DNA of 64,000 nucleotides, from assembly GCA_963716085.1 (NCBI GenBank), contig OY970288.1:3410001-3474000 (forward strand), read 5' to 3'. This document shows positions 9,381-16,060 of this stretch, in pieces (position 1 is the first letter of the stretch; the number at the start of each line of letters is the position of its first letter). The notes beneath the pieces are model-generated. The model saw only the letters and a list, made by a program, of their open reading frames with translations. It made no database searches and was not told the origin of the DNA. The stretch is from Persicitalea sp963716085. GTDB lineage: Bacteria; Bacteroidota; Bacteroidia; Cytophagales; Spirosomataceae. The position numbers and the translations under genes were made by a program.

Positions 9381-9390
9381 GAAAGCCCTG

Positions 9391-9412
9391 GTACTATGAT
9401 TGAATTTTTCAT
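9391..9412 (-). other. Detached 5' end of the barrel gene at 7499, with right target copy
   Basis: The minus strand from 9412 reads ATG AAA AAT TCA ATC ATA GTA C, that is M-K-N-S-I-I-V, interrupted at the target duplication 9391-9400. Joining it to 8142 gives codon CTC and continues LTLGIICLSTQ. It lies 25 bp after the stop of the gene at 9437, so it was an operon member. Confidence 0.85.
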
Positions 9413-9436
9413 GTTGAATTAAAGTTAAAGTTTGAA

Positions 9437-10006
9437 TTAAAAATTAAGACCGACCATGAGTTTACCCTGGATGAACGTATCGCTTTGTCCACCACGCGGA
9501 CCTATGTTGGTCGAGAGGCCCTGCAAGACACCAAACTGCGGCAGAATGTACAAATTGGTGCTTCTTTTTGAAGGAATACCGAATTTATAGCCCGCGTTGA
9601 TCTCGCCGAGTAGCGCGAAGTTCGAGTAGTCTTTTCCGTCGATTTTGTTTTCGGTTCCCCAGGCGTACCCGCCGTCGAGTTGACCTTCGAGATGCAACCC
9701 TTTGAAGAAGTAGTGCCGGTAGCCGACCGTGACCAGGTACTCGTTAATTTTCTCCACGATGTCATGGTTCACATTGGGGCGGATGTACATGCCCAGCAGC
9801 AAATCGCCGTGGGCCGACTTGGTCCTGCTCTGGTAAATCGTACGGGTGGCTTTAAACGTGATAATGCCGACCTCGGGCAGGAATGGGGCCACCAGTTCGG
9901 TTTCAATACCCCATTTGTACGGGTTGGTCTTTTGGGTTTGGGCGTTCACTGACTGCCAGGAGAGGCAGCACACGCTCAGGGCGAGAGAGAGAATCAACTT
10001 TTCCAT
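9437..10006 (-). CDS. Outer membrane beta-barrel-like protein (unknown function)
   Basis: 189 residues with a signal peptide ending near VNAQ. The mature part has strands typical of a small barrel (GIETELVAPFLPEVGII, GDLLLGMYIRP, GLHLEGQLDGGYAWG, FIQGKLMVGLNF). It is the first gene of the minus-strand run, followed by three more barrel genes and the epimerase at 5224. The IS now separates it from the next gene. No ligand or family could be named. Confidence 0.6.
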   Translation of the reverse strand: MEKLILSLALSVCCLSWQSVNAQTQKTNPYKWGIETELVAPFLPEVGIITFKATRTIYQSRTKSAHGDLLLGMYIRPNVNHDIVEKINEYLVTVGYRHYFFKGLHLEGQLDGGYAWGTENKIDGKDYSNFALLGEINAGYKFGIPSKRSTNLYILPQFGVLQGLSTNIGPRGGQSDTFIQGKLMVGLNF

Positions 10007-10050
10007 TGTTTTGTAGCGCTTTAAAATTGTGGTTAACTAATTTTACGCTA

Positions 10051-10058
10051 CAAAGGTA
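10051..10058 (-). promoter_or_regulatory. Possible promoter -7 box of the barrel operon
   Basis: The minus strand reads TACCTTTG, matching TAnnTTTG, about 45 bp upstream of the start at 10006. A matching TTTG 19-20 bp further upstream is missing, so it is only half a promoter. Confidence 0.4.
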
Positions 10059-10130
10059 TGGGGCTGAAAGTGGGTGGACGTTCACCCAGGTTAAGAAAGG
10101 AAAATAGGGAAAGAATATTTTCAAAGGCAG

Positions 10131-10709
10131 CTAGTCGCGCTTCGCAATGCGCTTTCTGATACGGCTCAGGGAAGGTGGTTTGATGCCCAGATAGGAGGCA
10201 ATATAGTGCTGCGGGATCCGCTCAAAAACTTTGGGTCGGTCTTTCATTATAGACAGGTAGCGTTCCTCGGCGGTCAGGTTTTCAAGCATCTCACTCCGTT
10301 GCTTTATCCCCAAAAAAGCGTTTTCCGCCATAAGTCTGCCAAATCGCTCAAATTTTGGAATATCGGTGTAAAGCTCCTGTAAGTCTTTGGCCGAAAGCAA
10401 AAGAAGTTCTGACTTTTCGAGGGTTTCAATATTTTGATTGCTGGGATTTCCAGAAAGAAAACTTTCGTAATCGGCATACCAGCCATTTTCGAAGAAAAAT
10501 TGCGCTGTATTCTCCTGTCCGTCCACATTGTAGAAATAACGAAGGCACCCGGTATTGATAAAATACGCATATTTGCAGATCTGACCTTCCTGCAAAACCA
10601 GTTCCTTTTTATGGCATTGTTTTACTTTCAGTTTGCTAACGAAATGATCCTGCTCATCTTTGTCAAGCGGGATGAAGTAAGACAGGCGCTCTATTATTTG
10701 GTTGTACAT
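10131..10709 (-). CDS. Crp/Fnr family transcriptional regulator
   Basis: 192 residues. Residues 15-110 form a cyclic-nucleotide-binding-type beta roll (KKELVLQEGQICKYAYFINTGCLRYFY, then the ENTAQFFFENGWYADYESFLSG region). A central helix follows, then a C-terminal helix-turn-helix (QHYIASYLGIKPPSLSRIRKRI). This is the common Bacteroidota Crp/Fnr form with a short DNA-binding domain. The effector is unknown. It is transcribed in the same direction as the barrel operon and lies upstream of it, so it could control it; that is inference from position. Confidence 0.88.
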   Translation of the reverse strand: MYNQIIERLSYFIPLDKDEQDHFVSKLKVKQCHKKELVLQEGQICKYAYFINTGCLRYFYNVDGQENTAQFFFENGWYADYESFLSGNPSNQNIETLEKSELLLLSAKDLQELYTDIPKFERFGRLMAENAFLGIKQRSEMLENLTAEERYLSIMKDRPKVFERIPQHYIASYLGIKPPSLSRIRKRIAKRD

Positions 10710-10743
10710 GGCAACACCTATTTCGTTTTGATTCTTACCAGTA

Positions 10744-10803
10744 TCATATTCGCCGAGAATTTAGCTGCTCCAAGGTTTTTGCGGGAATGATCAGGTCTTC
10801 CAT
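10744..10803 (-). pseudogene. UPF0175 antitoxin remnant (first 12 codons)
   Basis: The minus strand encodes MEDLIIPAKTLEQL before running into NSRRI and a stop. The first 14 residues differ by one from the intact UPF0175 protein at 11874-12116 (MEDLIIPAKTLQQL). The rest of the gene and any toxin partner are missing, so this is the stump of a second UPF0175 module. Confidence 0.75.
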
Positions 10804-10833
10804 GATGGGTTCTCATTTAATGCAGACCAAATT

Positions 10834-10849
10834 TAACCAAATTTGGTTA
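10834..10849. promoter_or_regulatory. 16-bp perfect palindrome, possible operator
   Basis: TAACCAAATTTGGTTA is a perfect palindrome about 30 bp upstream of the UPF0175 stump. It is a plausible autoregulator site left from the lost module. Confidence 0.3.
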
Positions 10850-10915
10850 GTTGGCGTATCATGGGAGAATTTCAGTCTTGGAAAAAGAAGGGGGATTTCT
10901 ATCGTTGGCGTAAAC

Positions 10916-10981
10916 TTAGCAGCGAGGCCGTTCAACGAGGCCAACCGTCAGGCCAGTACATTCATCCACAATGAATTTCAT
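10916..10981 (-). pseudogene. DUF5615 toxin remnant (N-terminal stump)
   Basis: From an ATG at 10981 the minus strand encodes MKFIVDECTGLTV, a clear DUF5615 PIN-like N-terminus with its first acidic pair. It breaks up and stops at 10916. It overlaps the end of the DUF433 gene by 20 bp, the same layout as the intact pair at 61618-62158 (17-bp overlap). The toxin is therefore truncated while its antitoxin frame survives. Confidence 0.7.
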
Positions 10982-11216
10982 GCAGAAATTCCAAGGGTGT
11001 GAAAAAGTTGCTATCCAAAACATCGTTTACAAACAGCAAACAGGCCTGGATATCCTTTTCATCAATATAATTATACTCTTCAATAATTGATTGCGGCGTC
11101 TCTCCGTGGGCAAGCAGCCCCACGATGAATTGAACAGACAATCGAGTCCCTTTTATGATCGGTTTTCCGGCAAGTATTTCTGGATTTAGCTCAATCCGGT
11201 TTCGTATTTCTTCCAT
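10962..11216 (-). CDS. DUF433 domain-containing antitoxin
   Basis: 84 residues: NRIELNPEILAGKPIIKGTRLSVQFIVGLL and then a helical region, the standard DUF433 form (a winged-helix-like antitoxin usually paired with DUF5615 or PIN toxins). The frame is open further upstream to 11336, but that extension (MHHLAFVTR) is translated repeat R1. The ATG at 11216 is therefore preferred. Its toxin survives only as a stump at 10916-10981, so the antitoxin is an orphan. Confidence 0.8.
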   Translation of the reverse strand: MEEIRNRIELNPEILAGKPIIKGTRLSVQFIVGLLAHGETPQSIIEEYNYIDEKDIQACLLFVNDVLDSNFFTPLEFLHEIHCG

Positions 11217-11307
11217 TGGTTTGGCTTCTTTGGTGAAAAACCATGTTGATAAATAGGGCTGTTTGGCTGTGAGGACACAGATTACGGTATTTTTTTCTAT
11301 TGTCGTG

Positions 11308-11380
11308 GATCGCGTAACAAACGCAAGGTGATGCAACGCCTGCGGGCGACCGTCCCGATCACAGATCTGGGTTAGCGGGA
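11308..11380. repeat. Palindromic intergenic repeat R1, degenerate copy
   Basis: GATCGCGTAACAAACGCAAGG followed by TGATGCAACGCC and, after a divergent middle, GGGTTAGCGGG. It separates the DUF433 module from the DUF3368/UPF0175 module. Confidence 0.7.
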
Positions 11381-11395
11381 GGTTGTAGTGTATTA

Positions 11396-11872
11396 CTATT
11401 CCCCTACGCTTCTTAAAATCCGGTCATAAAGGTTGCGACTAATTCTGAAACCGATGTCCTTAATGAGAATATCCAGCAAAAGTTTGAGACTTAGAATATG
11501 TCCAGCCTTCTTAGCCCTTGTCAGAATCCCCAGAAGCCCAACTATTCTCAAACCACGTTCTTCTGCTACTTTTCTTCCTTTTCGTTCGTCAATAATCAGA
11601 AAGTCCGCTTTCAATTCTTGCGCCAGAATGATAGCTTCGGCTTCTCCCGGATTCAATATTTCCCTTAATTCTGCTACCGCTTTATGATCCAGGACGGTTT
11701 TGACCAAAATCCAATCGCAAGAGTCGAGCTGATCCTTCTGATTCTCGTAATCTGAAAGTTCCTCATAAACTTTCTGCGGGATGAGAACTTTGCCAAAAAG
11801 TTTTTCAAGTAGATCGAGTTTGCCGATCTGAATCAGATTGGTCACGGTAGAGCTATCACTGATTACCAGCAT
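11396..11872 (-). CDS. DUF3368 domain-containing PIN-like toxin
   Basis: 158 residues. PIN-type acidic residues are visible: the N-terminal VISDSSTVTNL, a central NPGEAEAIILAQEL and the later DFLIIDERKGRKVAEERGL. This matches DUF3368, a predicted ribonuclease toxin normally encoded just after a UPF0175 antitoxin, as here (1 bp between genes). The length is normal. Likely co-transcribed with and neutralised by the UPF0175 protein. Confidence 0.85.
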   Translation of the reverse strand: MLVISDSSTVTNLIQIGKLDLLEKLFGKVLIPQKVYEELSDYENQKDQLDSCDWILVKTVLDHKAVAELREILNPGEAEAIILAQELKADFLIIDERKGRKVAEERGLRIVGLLGILTRAKKAGHILSLKLLLDILIKDIGFRISRNLYDRILRSVGE

Positions 11873-11873
11873 A

Positions 11874-12116
11874 CTAATCCAAAAAACTAAGATTATTTAG
11901 ATCAGTCTCGAAATCTTCGATGTCGTATTTGATGCAAACATCTCGCTTAGCCAACTCTCTCTGGAAAACGATCTGCGTGAGGCCCGCCAGTTTTTTAGCC
12001 TGTCCCATTGAAAGCTTTTCTCTATCGTACAGGTGTACGGCAATCTCGATCAGCAATTCGGAGGGCGTGGTTTTTAGCTGCTGCAAGGTTTTTGCGGGGA
12101 TGATCAAGTCTTCCAT
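11874..12116 (-). CDS. UPF0175 family antitoxin
   Basis: 80 residues. Short start MEDLIIPAKTL, then TPSELLIEIAVHLYDREKLSMGQAKKLAGLTQIVFQRELAKR, a helix-turn-helix-like core typical of UPF0175. It is the antitoxin of the DUF3368 gene directly downstream. A stump of a near-identical gene is present at 10744-10803. Confidence 0.85.
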   Translation of the reverse strand: MEDLIIPAKTLQQLKTTPSELLIEIAVHLYDREKLSMGQAKKLAGLTQIVFQRELAKRDVCIKYDIEDFETDLNNLSFLD

Positions 12117-12152
12117 GAGTGTCCAAATTTATGTCTTGCTTCCGCCAACATT

Positions 12153-12548
12153 CTACCAAATTCTTTCTAAACCGCTACCCTTAAAATAGGGATCAAACAT
12201 TTCGTCGCTGCTCAGTAGGCTCATTCCTCCCGTAATAGCTTGGGAAAATATCAGCCTATCGAACGGGTCTTTGTGATGAAAAGGTAGGGTTCTCAATAGG
12301 AATGTATGCTCCACCCTGACAGGCAAAATTTCAATCTCATTGATCCTTGCCAGTTTTTGCAAATCTTCCATAGATAAGTCCATTTCAATTTTGCCAATGC
12401 TGATCTTGATTGCTATCTCCCAGAAACTTGCAGCACTAACAAATAAGGCATTATCTGGATTTTCAATTTCCTGTTTTGCCCGTTTGCTCAGTTTGTCGCT
12501 CCCATCGAAAAGCCAAATGAGGGTGTGAGTATCCAATAGCCTGTTCAT
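12153..12548 (-). CDS. vapC: VapC family PIN-domain toxin
   Basis: 131 residues of standard PIN ribonuclease layout. The first Asp is in LLDTHTLIWLFDG, the Glu in SAASFWEIAIKISIGK, the third acidic residue in HHKDPFDRLIFSQAI, and the last in LLSSDEMFDPY. Its start overlaps the stop of the DUF2281 gene by 4 bp (ATGA), a sign of translational coupling. It cleaves RNA when released from its antitoxin (family knowledge). Confidence 0.9.
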   Translation of the reverse strand: MNRLLDTHTLIWLFDGSDKLSKRAKQEIENPDNALFVSAASFWEIAIKISIGKIEMDLSMEDLQKLARINEIEILPVRVEHTFLLRTLPFHHKDPFDRLIFSQAITGGMSLLSSDEMFDPYFKGSGLERIW

Positions 12549-12772
12549 TCAGGCATGTACTCATCAAAATGATCGATGGGGGCATCGAAATCATCCGCCA
12601 TGCGGAATTTTCCTTTGGCACAGCCGAAAATCTGCGTTCTCTTCGACTTATCTTGCTCTTTGGCCATTTCATTTTTCAGCAAGAAATCAAGGTAATCGGT
12701 TAGTTGCTGTTTGAGTTGGCTTTCCTTCTCCAAATCAAGTGTGTCCGGTATTTGAAGGGTTAAGGTTTTCAT
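12545..12772 (-). CDS. DUF2281 domain-containing antitoxin (VapB-like)
   Basis: 75 residues. An N-terminal strand-helix (TLTLQIPDTLDLEKESQLKQQLTDYLDFLLKN) and a C-terminal toxin-binding tail with FGCAKGKFRMADDFDAPIDHFDEYM, the hallmark of DUF2281 antitoxins. It precedes the VapC toxin with a 4-bp overlap. Confidence 0.85.
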   Translation of the reverse strand: MKTLTLQIPDTLDLEKESQLKQQLTDYLDFLLKNEMAKEQDKSKRTQIFGCAKGKFRMADDFDAPIDHFDEYMPE

Positions 12773-12860
12773 AACACTGCTGTATTGTATTGAACTACCT
12801 ACAACCTATTCTGCTGGTTTTCAGTTTCGATGGGGAGTATGGGTACGTCGCTTGTGCTTG

Positions 12861-12946
12861 GGTTCGCGTTACAAACGCGAGGTGATGCAACGTCCGATTG
12901 CAAATCGGGGTCGGGGTTAGCGGGTGCAAATCGGGGTTAGCTGGGG
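12861..12946. repeat. Palindromic intergenic repeat R1, copy with internal duplication
   Basis: TTCGCGTTACAAACGCGAGG, TGATGCAACGTCCGATTGCA and AATCGGGGTTAGC, with the last part (TGCAAATCGGGGTTAGC) repeated. It contains the clean hairpin CCGATT-GCA-AATCGG. It lies between the VapBC pair and the TIR gene, ending 3 bp from the TIR stop. Confidence 0.75.
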
Positions 12947-12948
12947 AA

Positions 12949-13833
12949 TTAAAATGACTTCGTAGTATAAGAAGGTTTCGGATTGATACCTTTCTCAAAG
13001 TAGTTAGAAATTATATCCATAACTTCTTCTTTCGCTTGTTTTGATAATTTTAGTACGTTCAGCTGATCCGTCATATCATCATAGTGCATATGACTAGCTA
13101 TCTCGTCAAGCTTATAATTATTCATTATTTTTTTTATGACTTTAAGGGCAAGGTCTGTGTTAGAATACGTAATTTCTTTTTCATTATTTAAGTAAGCATT
13201 TAGAGCTCGACTCCTAAGATTTGAAATTGATGTATTATTAACATTACTTTCTTCTAAGCTTCTAACCCGCTTATCGAAGCTTCTAACAGATTTCAAAATC
13301 TCATCCAGTTTTTCACCTTCTTCCCTCTTGATTATCGGGCCATCTTCGGATACATCTGTCAAAATATTACGGTATTCCCCTTCGAATTGGGGCCAGTATG
13401 TCCCAAATACAGCCTCAAATACTTCTCGGTCTAAGGGTATTGCAAGCAGTATGTTTATCCTCCATAATAGACTTTTCATCCCCTCTTCGGTTGGGTAGGT
13501 AGCCTGAAACAATCCCAATGGGGGTTTTAAGTTGCTCACATCCAGCCCGTCTAACAGTAGGGTCAAAACTCTCGATTCGTCGAATTTGCTGGAAATTGCA
13601 CCGGCTTCGAAAAGTATCCACGGTTTCTCATGATTTCGGGGAGTAAGGCATATGATGCCAATCTTAGCCTCGTTGAGCGTTTCAAAAAGCTGAGTCATAG
13701 CCACGCGGCCCTGTTCAATATCGTGGGTAGAAACCCAAGGCGAACTGTTCTGTAAAACATATTTTACCCACTTTTTGAGCAAAATTGCCACTGCTTGACT
13801 CTTTGGACCTGACCAACTGATAAAAACTTTCAT
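12949..13833 (-). CDS. TIR domain-containing protein, probable defence effector
   Basis: 294 residues. Residues 1-135 form a TIR-like domain: KVFISWSGPKSQAVA at the start, PWVSTHDIEQG (32-42), AKIGIICLTPRN (56-67) and KPWILFEAGAISSKF (70-84). Glu76 is in the position of the catalytic Glu of TIR NAD-cleaving enzymes. From about 165 the protein is helical and probably coiled-coil (EGEKLDEILKSVRSFDKRVRSLEES) with a unique C-terminus and no membrane segment. The region is AT-richer than the genome. It lies 300 bp downstream of the reverse transcriptase in the same direction, so it may be part of that locus or an independent defence gene. Confidence 0.75.
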   Translation of the reverse strand: MKVFISWSGPKSQAVAILLKKWVKYVLQNSSPWVSTHDIEQGRVAMTQLFETLNEAKIGIICLTPRNHEKPWILFEAGAISSKFDESRVLTLLLDGLDVSNLKPPLGLFQATYPTEEGMKSLLWRINILLAIPLDREVFEAVFGTYWPQFEGEYRNILTDVSEDGPIIKREEGEKLDEILKSVRSFDKRVRSLEESNVNNTSISNLRSRALNAYLNNEKEITYSNTDLALKVIKKIMNNYKLDEIASHMHYDDMTDQLNVLKLSKQAKEEVMDIISNYFEKGINPKPSYTTKSF

Positions 13834-13860
13834 GTGATACGAATTGAAGGGTTCAATCGA

Positions 13861-13892
13861 TTGAAGTCACAAGATACATATTGTGACTTCAA
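13861..13892. promoter_or_regulatory. Perfect 12-bp inverted repeat upstream of the TIR gene
   Basis: TTGAAGTCACAA at 13861-13872, an 8-base gap, and its exact reverse complement at 13881-13892. It is 28 bp before the TIR start. It could be an operator for a dimeric regulator or the 3' hairpin of the RNA from the RT side; there is no strong T-run for a terminator. Confidence 0.45.
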
Positions 13893-13904
13893 TTTCTATT
13901 CTTC

Positions 13905-14110
13905 TTTACCGTAGCCTGCGTCTCCACGGGCCCTGCGACACCTGAGGGTCTGAGAGGACTCAGACCACGGGATAGGTGGCATAACTTATAGGTTTCGAAG
14001 TACTGGGAGAATACTTCAAAATACTTAGCCTTTTATATTTAGTACGGAGTCTCCCTGTCGGAAGACATACGTACAACGGCGTGGCGATGGAAGACAAGAA
14101 GTGCTGGACT
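13905..14110 (-). ncRNA. Candidate structured RNA between the RT and TIR genes
   Basis: No open frame covers this gap, but hairpins follow one another. GGTCTGAG/CTCAGACC (13947-13954 with 13959-13966, 4-base loop) is perfect. GAAGTA/TACTTC pairs 13997-14002 with 14012-14017. GTACG/CGTAC (14042-14046, 14070-14074) encloses GTCT/AGAC. Part of the region is clearly more G+C-rich than the flanking RT gene, as expected for a folded RNA in AT-rich DNA. Strand is assumed from the neighbours. RT-based defence and retron systems commonly have such an RNA next to the RT; that link is inference. Confidence 0.4.
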
Positions 14111-14132
14111 GTATAAATTTTATTGCACCATT

Positions 14133-15656
14133 TTATCTTTTCAATAGCGTATGAAATTTTTTCCAATGGTTTCCTACCTGCTTCTTTATTTTATTACCTT
14201 TAATCGTACGAGCAGCAAGATTTGCGTAAGTAATAAAATTGCCCCAATCGTATTTATTTGTTACTTTAAATATGTTTGATTTAATATTATCCCTCTTATA
14301 TATTCGTCTACGCTGCGCACCAACAAAAGTAAATCTCTTATATAGTCTAGACTTGAAAATCTTACCTTTTGTTGAGGTTTTGTTGTGCAAAGAGAAAAAG
14401 AATCCTCTTGCAATAGTCTTTTTCATTTTTCGATAGTATCTGGCCAAACTTGAACTCTTTAAATATACGCTTTGACCATCGAATTGAAATCCTAAGTATT
14501 CAAAATTTGTATTTGTTTGTTTCTTGTTAGTATTTGTATTGTGTTCATAACAAAAATATCTATTCTTTTTATCATCAAAATTAAATTCAAAAATTTGTGT
14601 TTTTGACGTTTGAAGTTCCAATTTACAATTATTTATTTCCTCATGAAACTTATCAAAGATATCTTGTTTAAATTCAGGTTTACATATAATTATCATATCG
14701 TCGGAATATCTTCTATAAAGACCGTTCTTCGAATTAATAAAATTGAAAATTGATTTATCAAACTCAATCATATATACATTCGCAAGAACGGAGCTAATTG
14801 ATGCTCCCTGAGGAATCCCTATATTTCTTAATCCTAATTTTTTCTTACTTGTAATGTCATATTCGTATTTATTAGATTTTATAAGACCTTTTTTTCTAAT
14901 CACGAAAAGCTCGTCAGCATAACAAAACGCAATTGCTCTCTGTCCCTTTAAATATTTTTTCTTATCAATTGATTTCTCTTTAATAATCGAAGGTTGTCTA
15001 CTCACTAAAATTTTATTTTTATAAGTATTAAATAACTCGTTTTCCTCGACATATGAGAACTTTGTTATATTTCTAAAAATAGCATAGTGGTCGTCTGGAA
15101 GATCTGAGTTGGACTGTATAACATTTTTCCATTGCTTCTTCAAGTAAGTATGATTCAAAGTATCAAAAAACTTTTTGATGTCAAATGACATGACAATCAA
15201 TTTTGCCTCGTTTGATTCTCTAATAAATTCAAAAGCTTCATTGGCAAAATCAATATTGCATTTATGTCTAGATTTTTGAGATAATGGATTTAATTTTATT
15301 CTCCTATATGCAGTAACACAATTACTTAAACCATATTCGTCAAGTTTAGTCGAGTAGAATTTTGATATTATATTAGAATAATATCCATAAATGTTTGAAT
15401 CTATGTGATTAGAATAATATAAATCTCTTGGTTTCTTGGAGGGTATCCTTAGATATGAACGAGTTCCGTCATGGCAAATTCCACGCCTGAATCTTCTTGT
15501 CTCGTATTTGCGATGTATGAAAGGTGAGAAGGAGTGTTGTTTTACCTTATCCTTATTTCTGACATAAGCTGTTAACCAAGGTCTATCCTTATATTCAAGC
15601 GGAAGCCCAATGTGAGGATATCTTTTAATACGAAACCAATCTTTATTCTTTGGCAT
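14133..15656 (-). CDS. Reverse transcriptase of the antiphage DRT/UG type (DRT2-like?)
   Basis: 507 residues from the ATG at 15656. RT motifs: FDIKKFFDTLNH (about 158-169, motif A Asp), GIPQGASISSVLANVYM (about 280-296) and RYSDDMIII (about 316-324, catalytic YxDD), then a C-terminal domain rich in Lys/Arg. It lacks a group II maturase layout and the retron YADD/VTG marks. The N-terminus (DWFRIKRYPHIGLPL...SFSPFIH...RRFRRG) and the YYSNHIDSNIYGYYS segment resemble the UG2/DRT2 defence RTs, but that subtype is from memory and uncertain. The frame is open 25 codons further up, but that part belongs to the structured leader. Strong AT bias indicates transfer. Confidence 0.75.
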   Translation of the reverse strand: MPKNKDWFRIKRYPHIGLPLEYKDRPWLTAYVRNKDKVKQHSFSPFIHRKYETRRFRRGICHDGTRSYLRIPSKKPRDLYYSNHIDSNIYGYYSNIISKFYSTKLDEYGLSNCVTAYRRIKLNPLSQKSRHKCNIDFANEAFEFIRESNEAKLIVMSFDIKKFFDTLNHTYLKKQWKNVIQSNSDLPDDHYAIFRNITKFSYVEENELFNTYKNKILVSRQPSIIKEKSIDKKKYLKGQRAIAFCYADELFVIRKKGLIKSNKYEYDITSKKKLGLRNIGIPQGASISSVLANVYMIEFDKSIFNFINSKNGLYRRYSDDMIIICKPEFKQDIFDKFHEEINNCKLELQTSKTQIFEFNFDDKKNRYFCYEHNTNTNKKQTNTNFEYLGFQFDGQSVYLKSSSLARYYRKMKKTIARGFFFSLHNKTSTKGKIFKSRLYKRFTFVGAQRRRIYKRDNIKSNIFKVTNKYDWGNFITYANLAARTIKGNKIKKQVGNHWKKFHTLLKR

Positions 15657-15712
15657 AAACACATAAATGGAATGAGAGGAGGTGCAGCTACGGGGCATGT
15701 CTAACTTAATGA

Positions 15713-15932
15713 GACAGTACATGCATCCCACAATACTCTATTGAGTATCGCCCCTTCAAGCTGGGAATAATAATATTCTTAACTTTATCCAGAATAATAA
15801 ATATAATGGAATTCATCAGAATACTGCAACAATACAAACATATACTTTCTTACGATTGTACTTGTTTAATGGTAATGCTGCGCCTCAGCGACGTATGTCT
15901 CGCTAAGCGGTGATTGTAAAAAACGTACTGTC
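15713..15932 (-). ncRNA. Candidate RT-associated non-coding RNA upstream of the RT
   Basis: On the minus strand, GACAGTAC (15932-15925) can pair with GTACTGTC (15720-15713), closing a 220-nt domain with three inner hairpins. These are CGCTTAGCGA with TCGCTGAGGCG (15909-15881), CTGGATAA with a bulged TTATTCCCAG (15792-15761), and CGATACTC with GAGTATTG (15750-15731, one G-U pair). A direct repeat TACAATC (15918-15912 and 15860-15854) flanks the first hairpin. DRT2-type RTs use a structured RNA directly upstream as template. A fold was done by eye only, so chance pairing is possible. Confidence 0.4.
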
Positions 15933-15972
15933 CGACTCACCTACCTACTCATTCCAAATCTTTAATTTTTTA

Positions 15973-15999
15973 AAACTGATTTTCAGTAAAATTCAGTTT
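15973..15999. other. Hairpin in the gap between the RT locus and the peptidase gene
   Basis: AAACTGA (15973-15979) pairs with TCAGTTT (15993-15999). It may be the 3' hairpin of the peptidase gene, which ends at 16061 on the minus strand, or part of the RT leader. The remaining bases to 16060 show nothing else. Confidence 0.3.
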
Positions 16000-16060
16000 G
16001 CAAATCCTAGCTGCAAAATAATGATTTTTTGATTAACTCGATGCAAAACGGTATCAAAAC

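Larger units (their letters stand above)
8153..9390 (+). mobile_element. Complete ISAs1-family insertion sequence
   Basis: 1238-bp element. Its ends are an 18-bp perfect inverted repeat, CAGGGCTTTCTTATAAAA, at 8153-8170 and reversed at 9373-9390. A perfect 10-bp target duplication GTACTATGAT flanks it (8143-8152 and 9391-9400), within the 8-10 bp expected for this family. It carries one full-length transposase. Perfect ends and an intact gene point to recent insertion. It entered codons 5-8 of a barrel protein gene in a minus-strand operon. Confidence 0.92.

Noticed and set aside
14133..15656. Retron or group II intron reverse transcriptase
   Set aside because: YSDD motif, 507-residue length, no retron VTG/NAxxH marks and no maturase or domain V-like hairpin seen.
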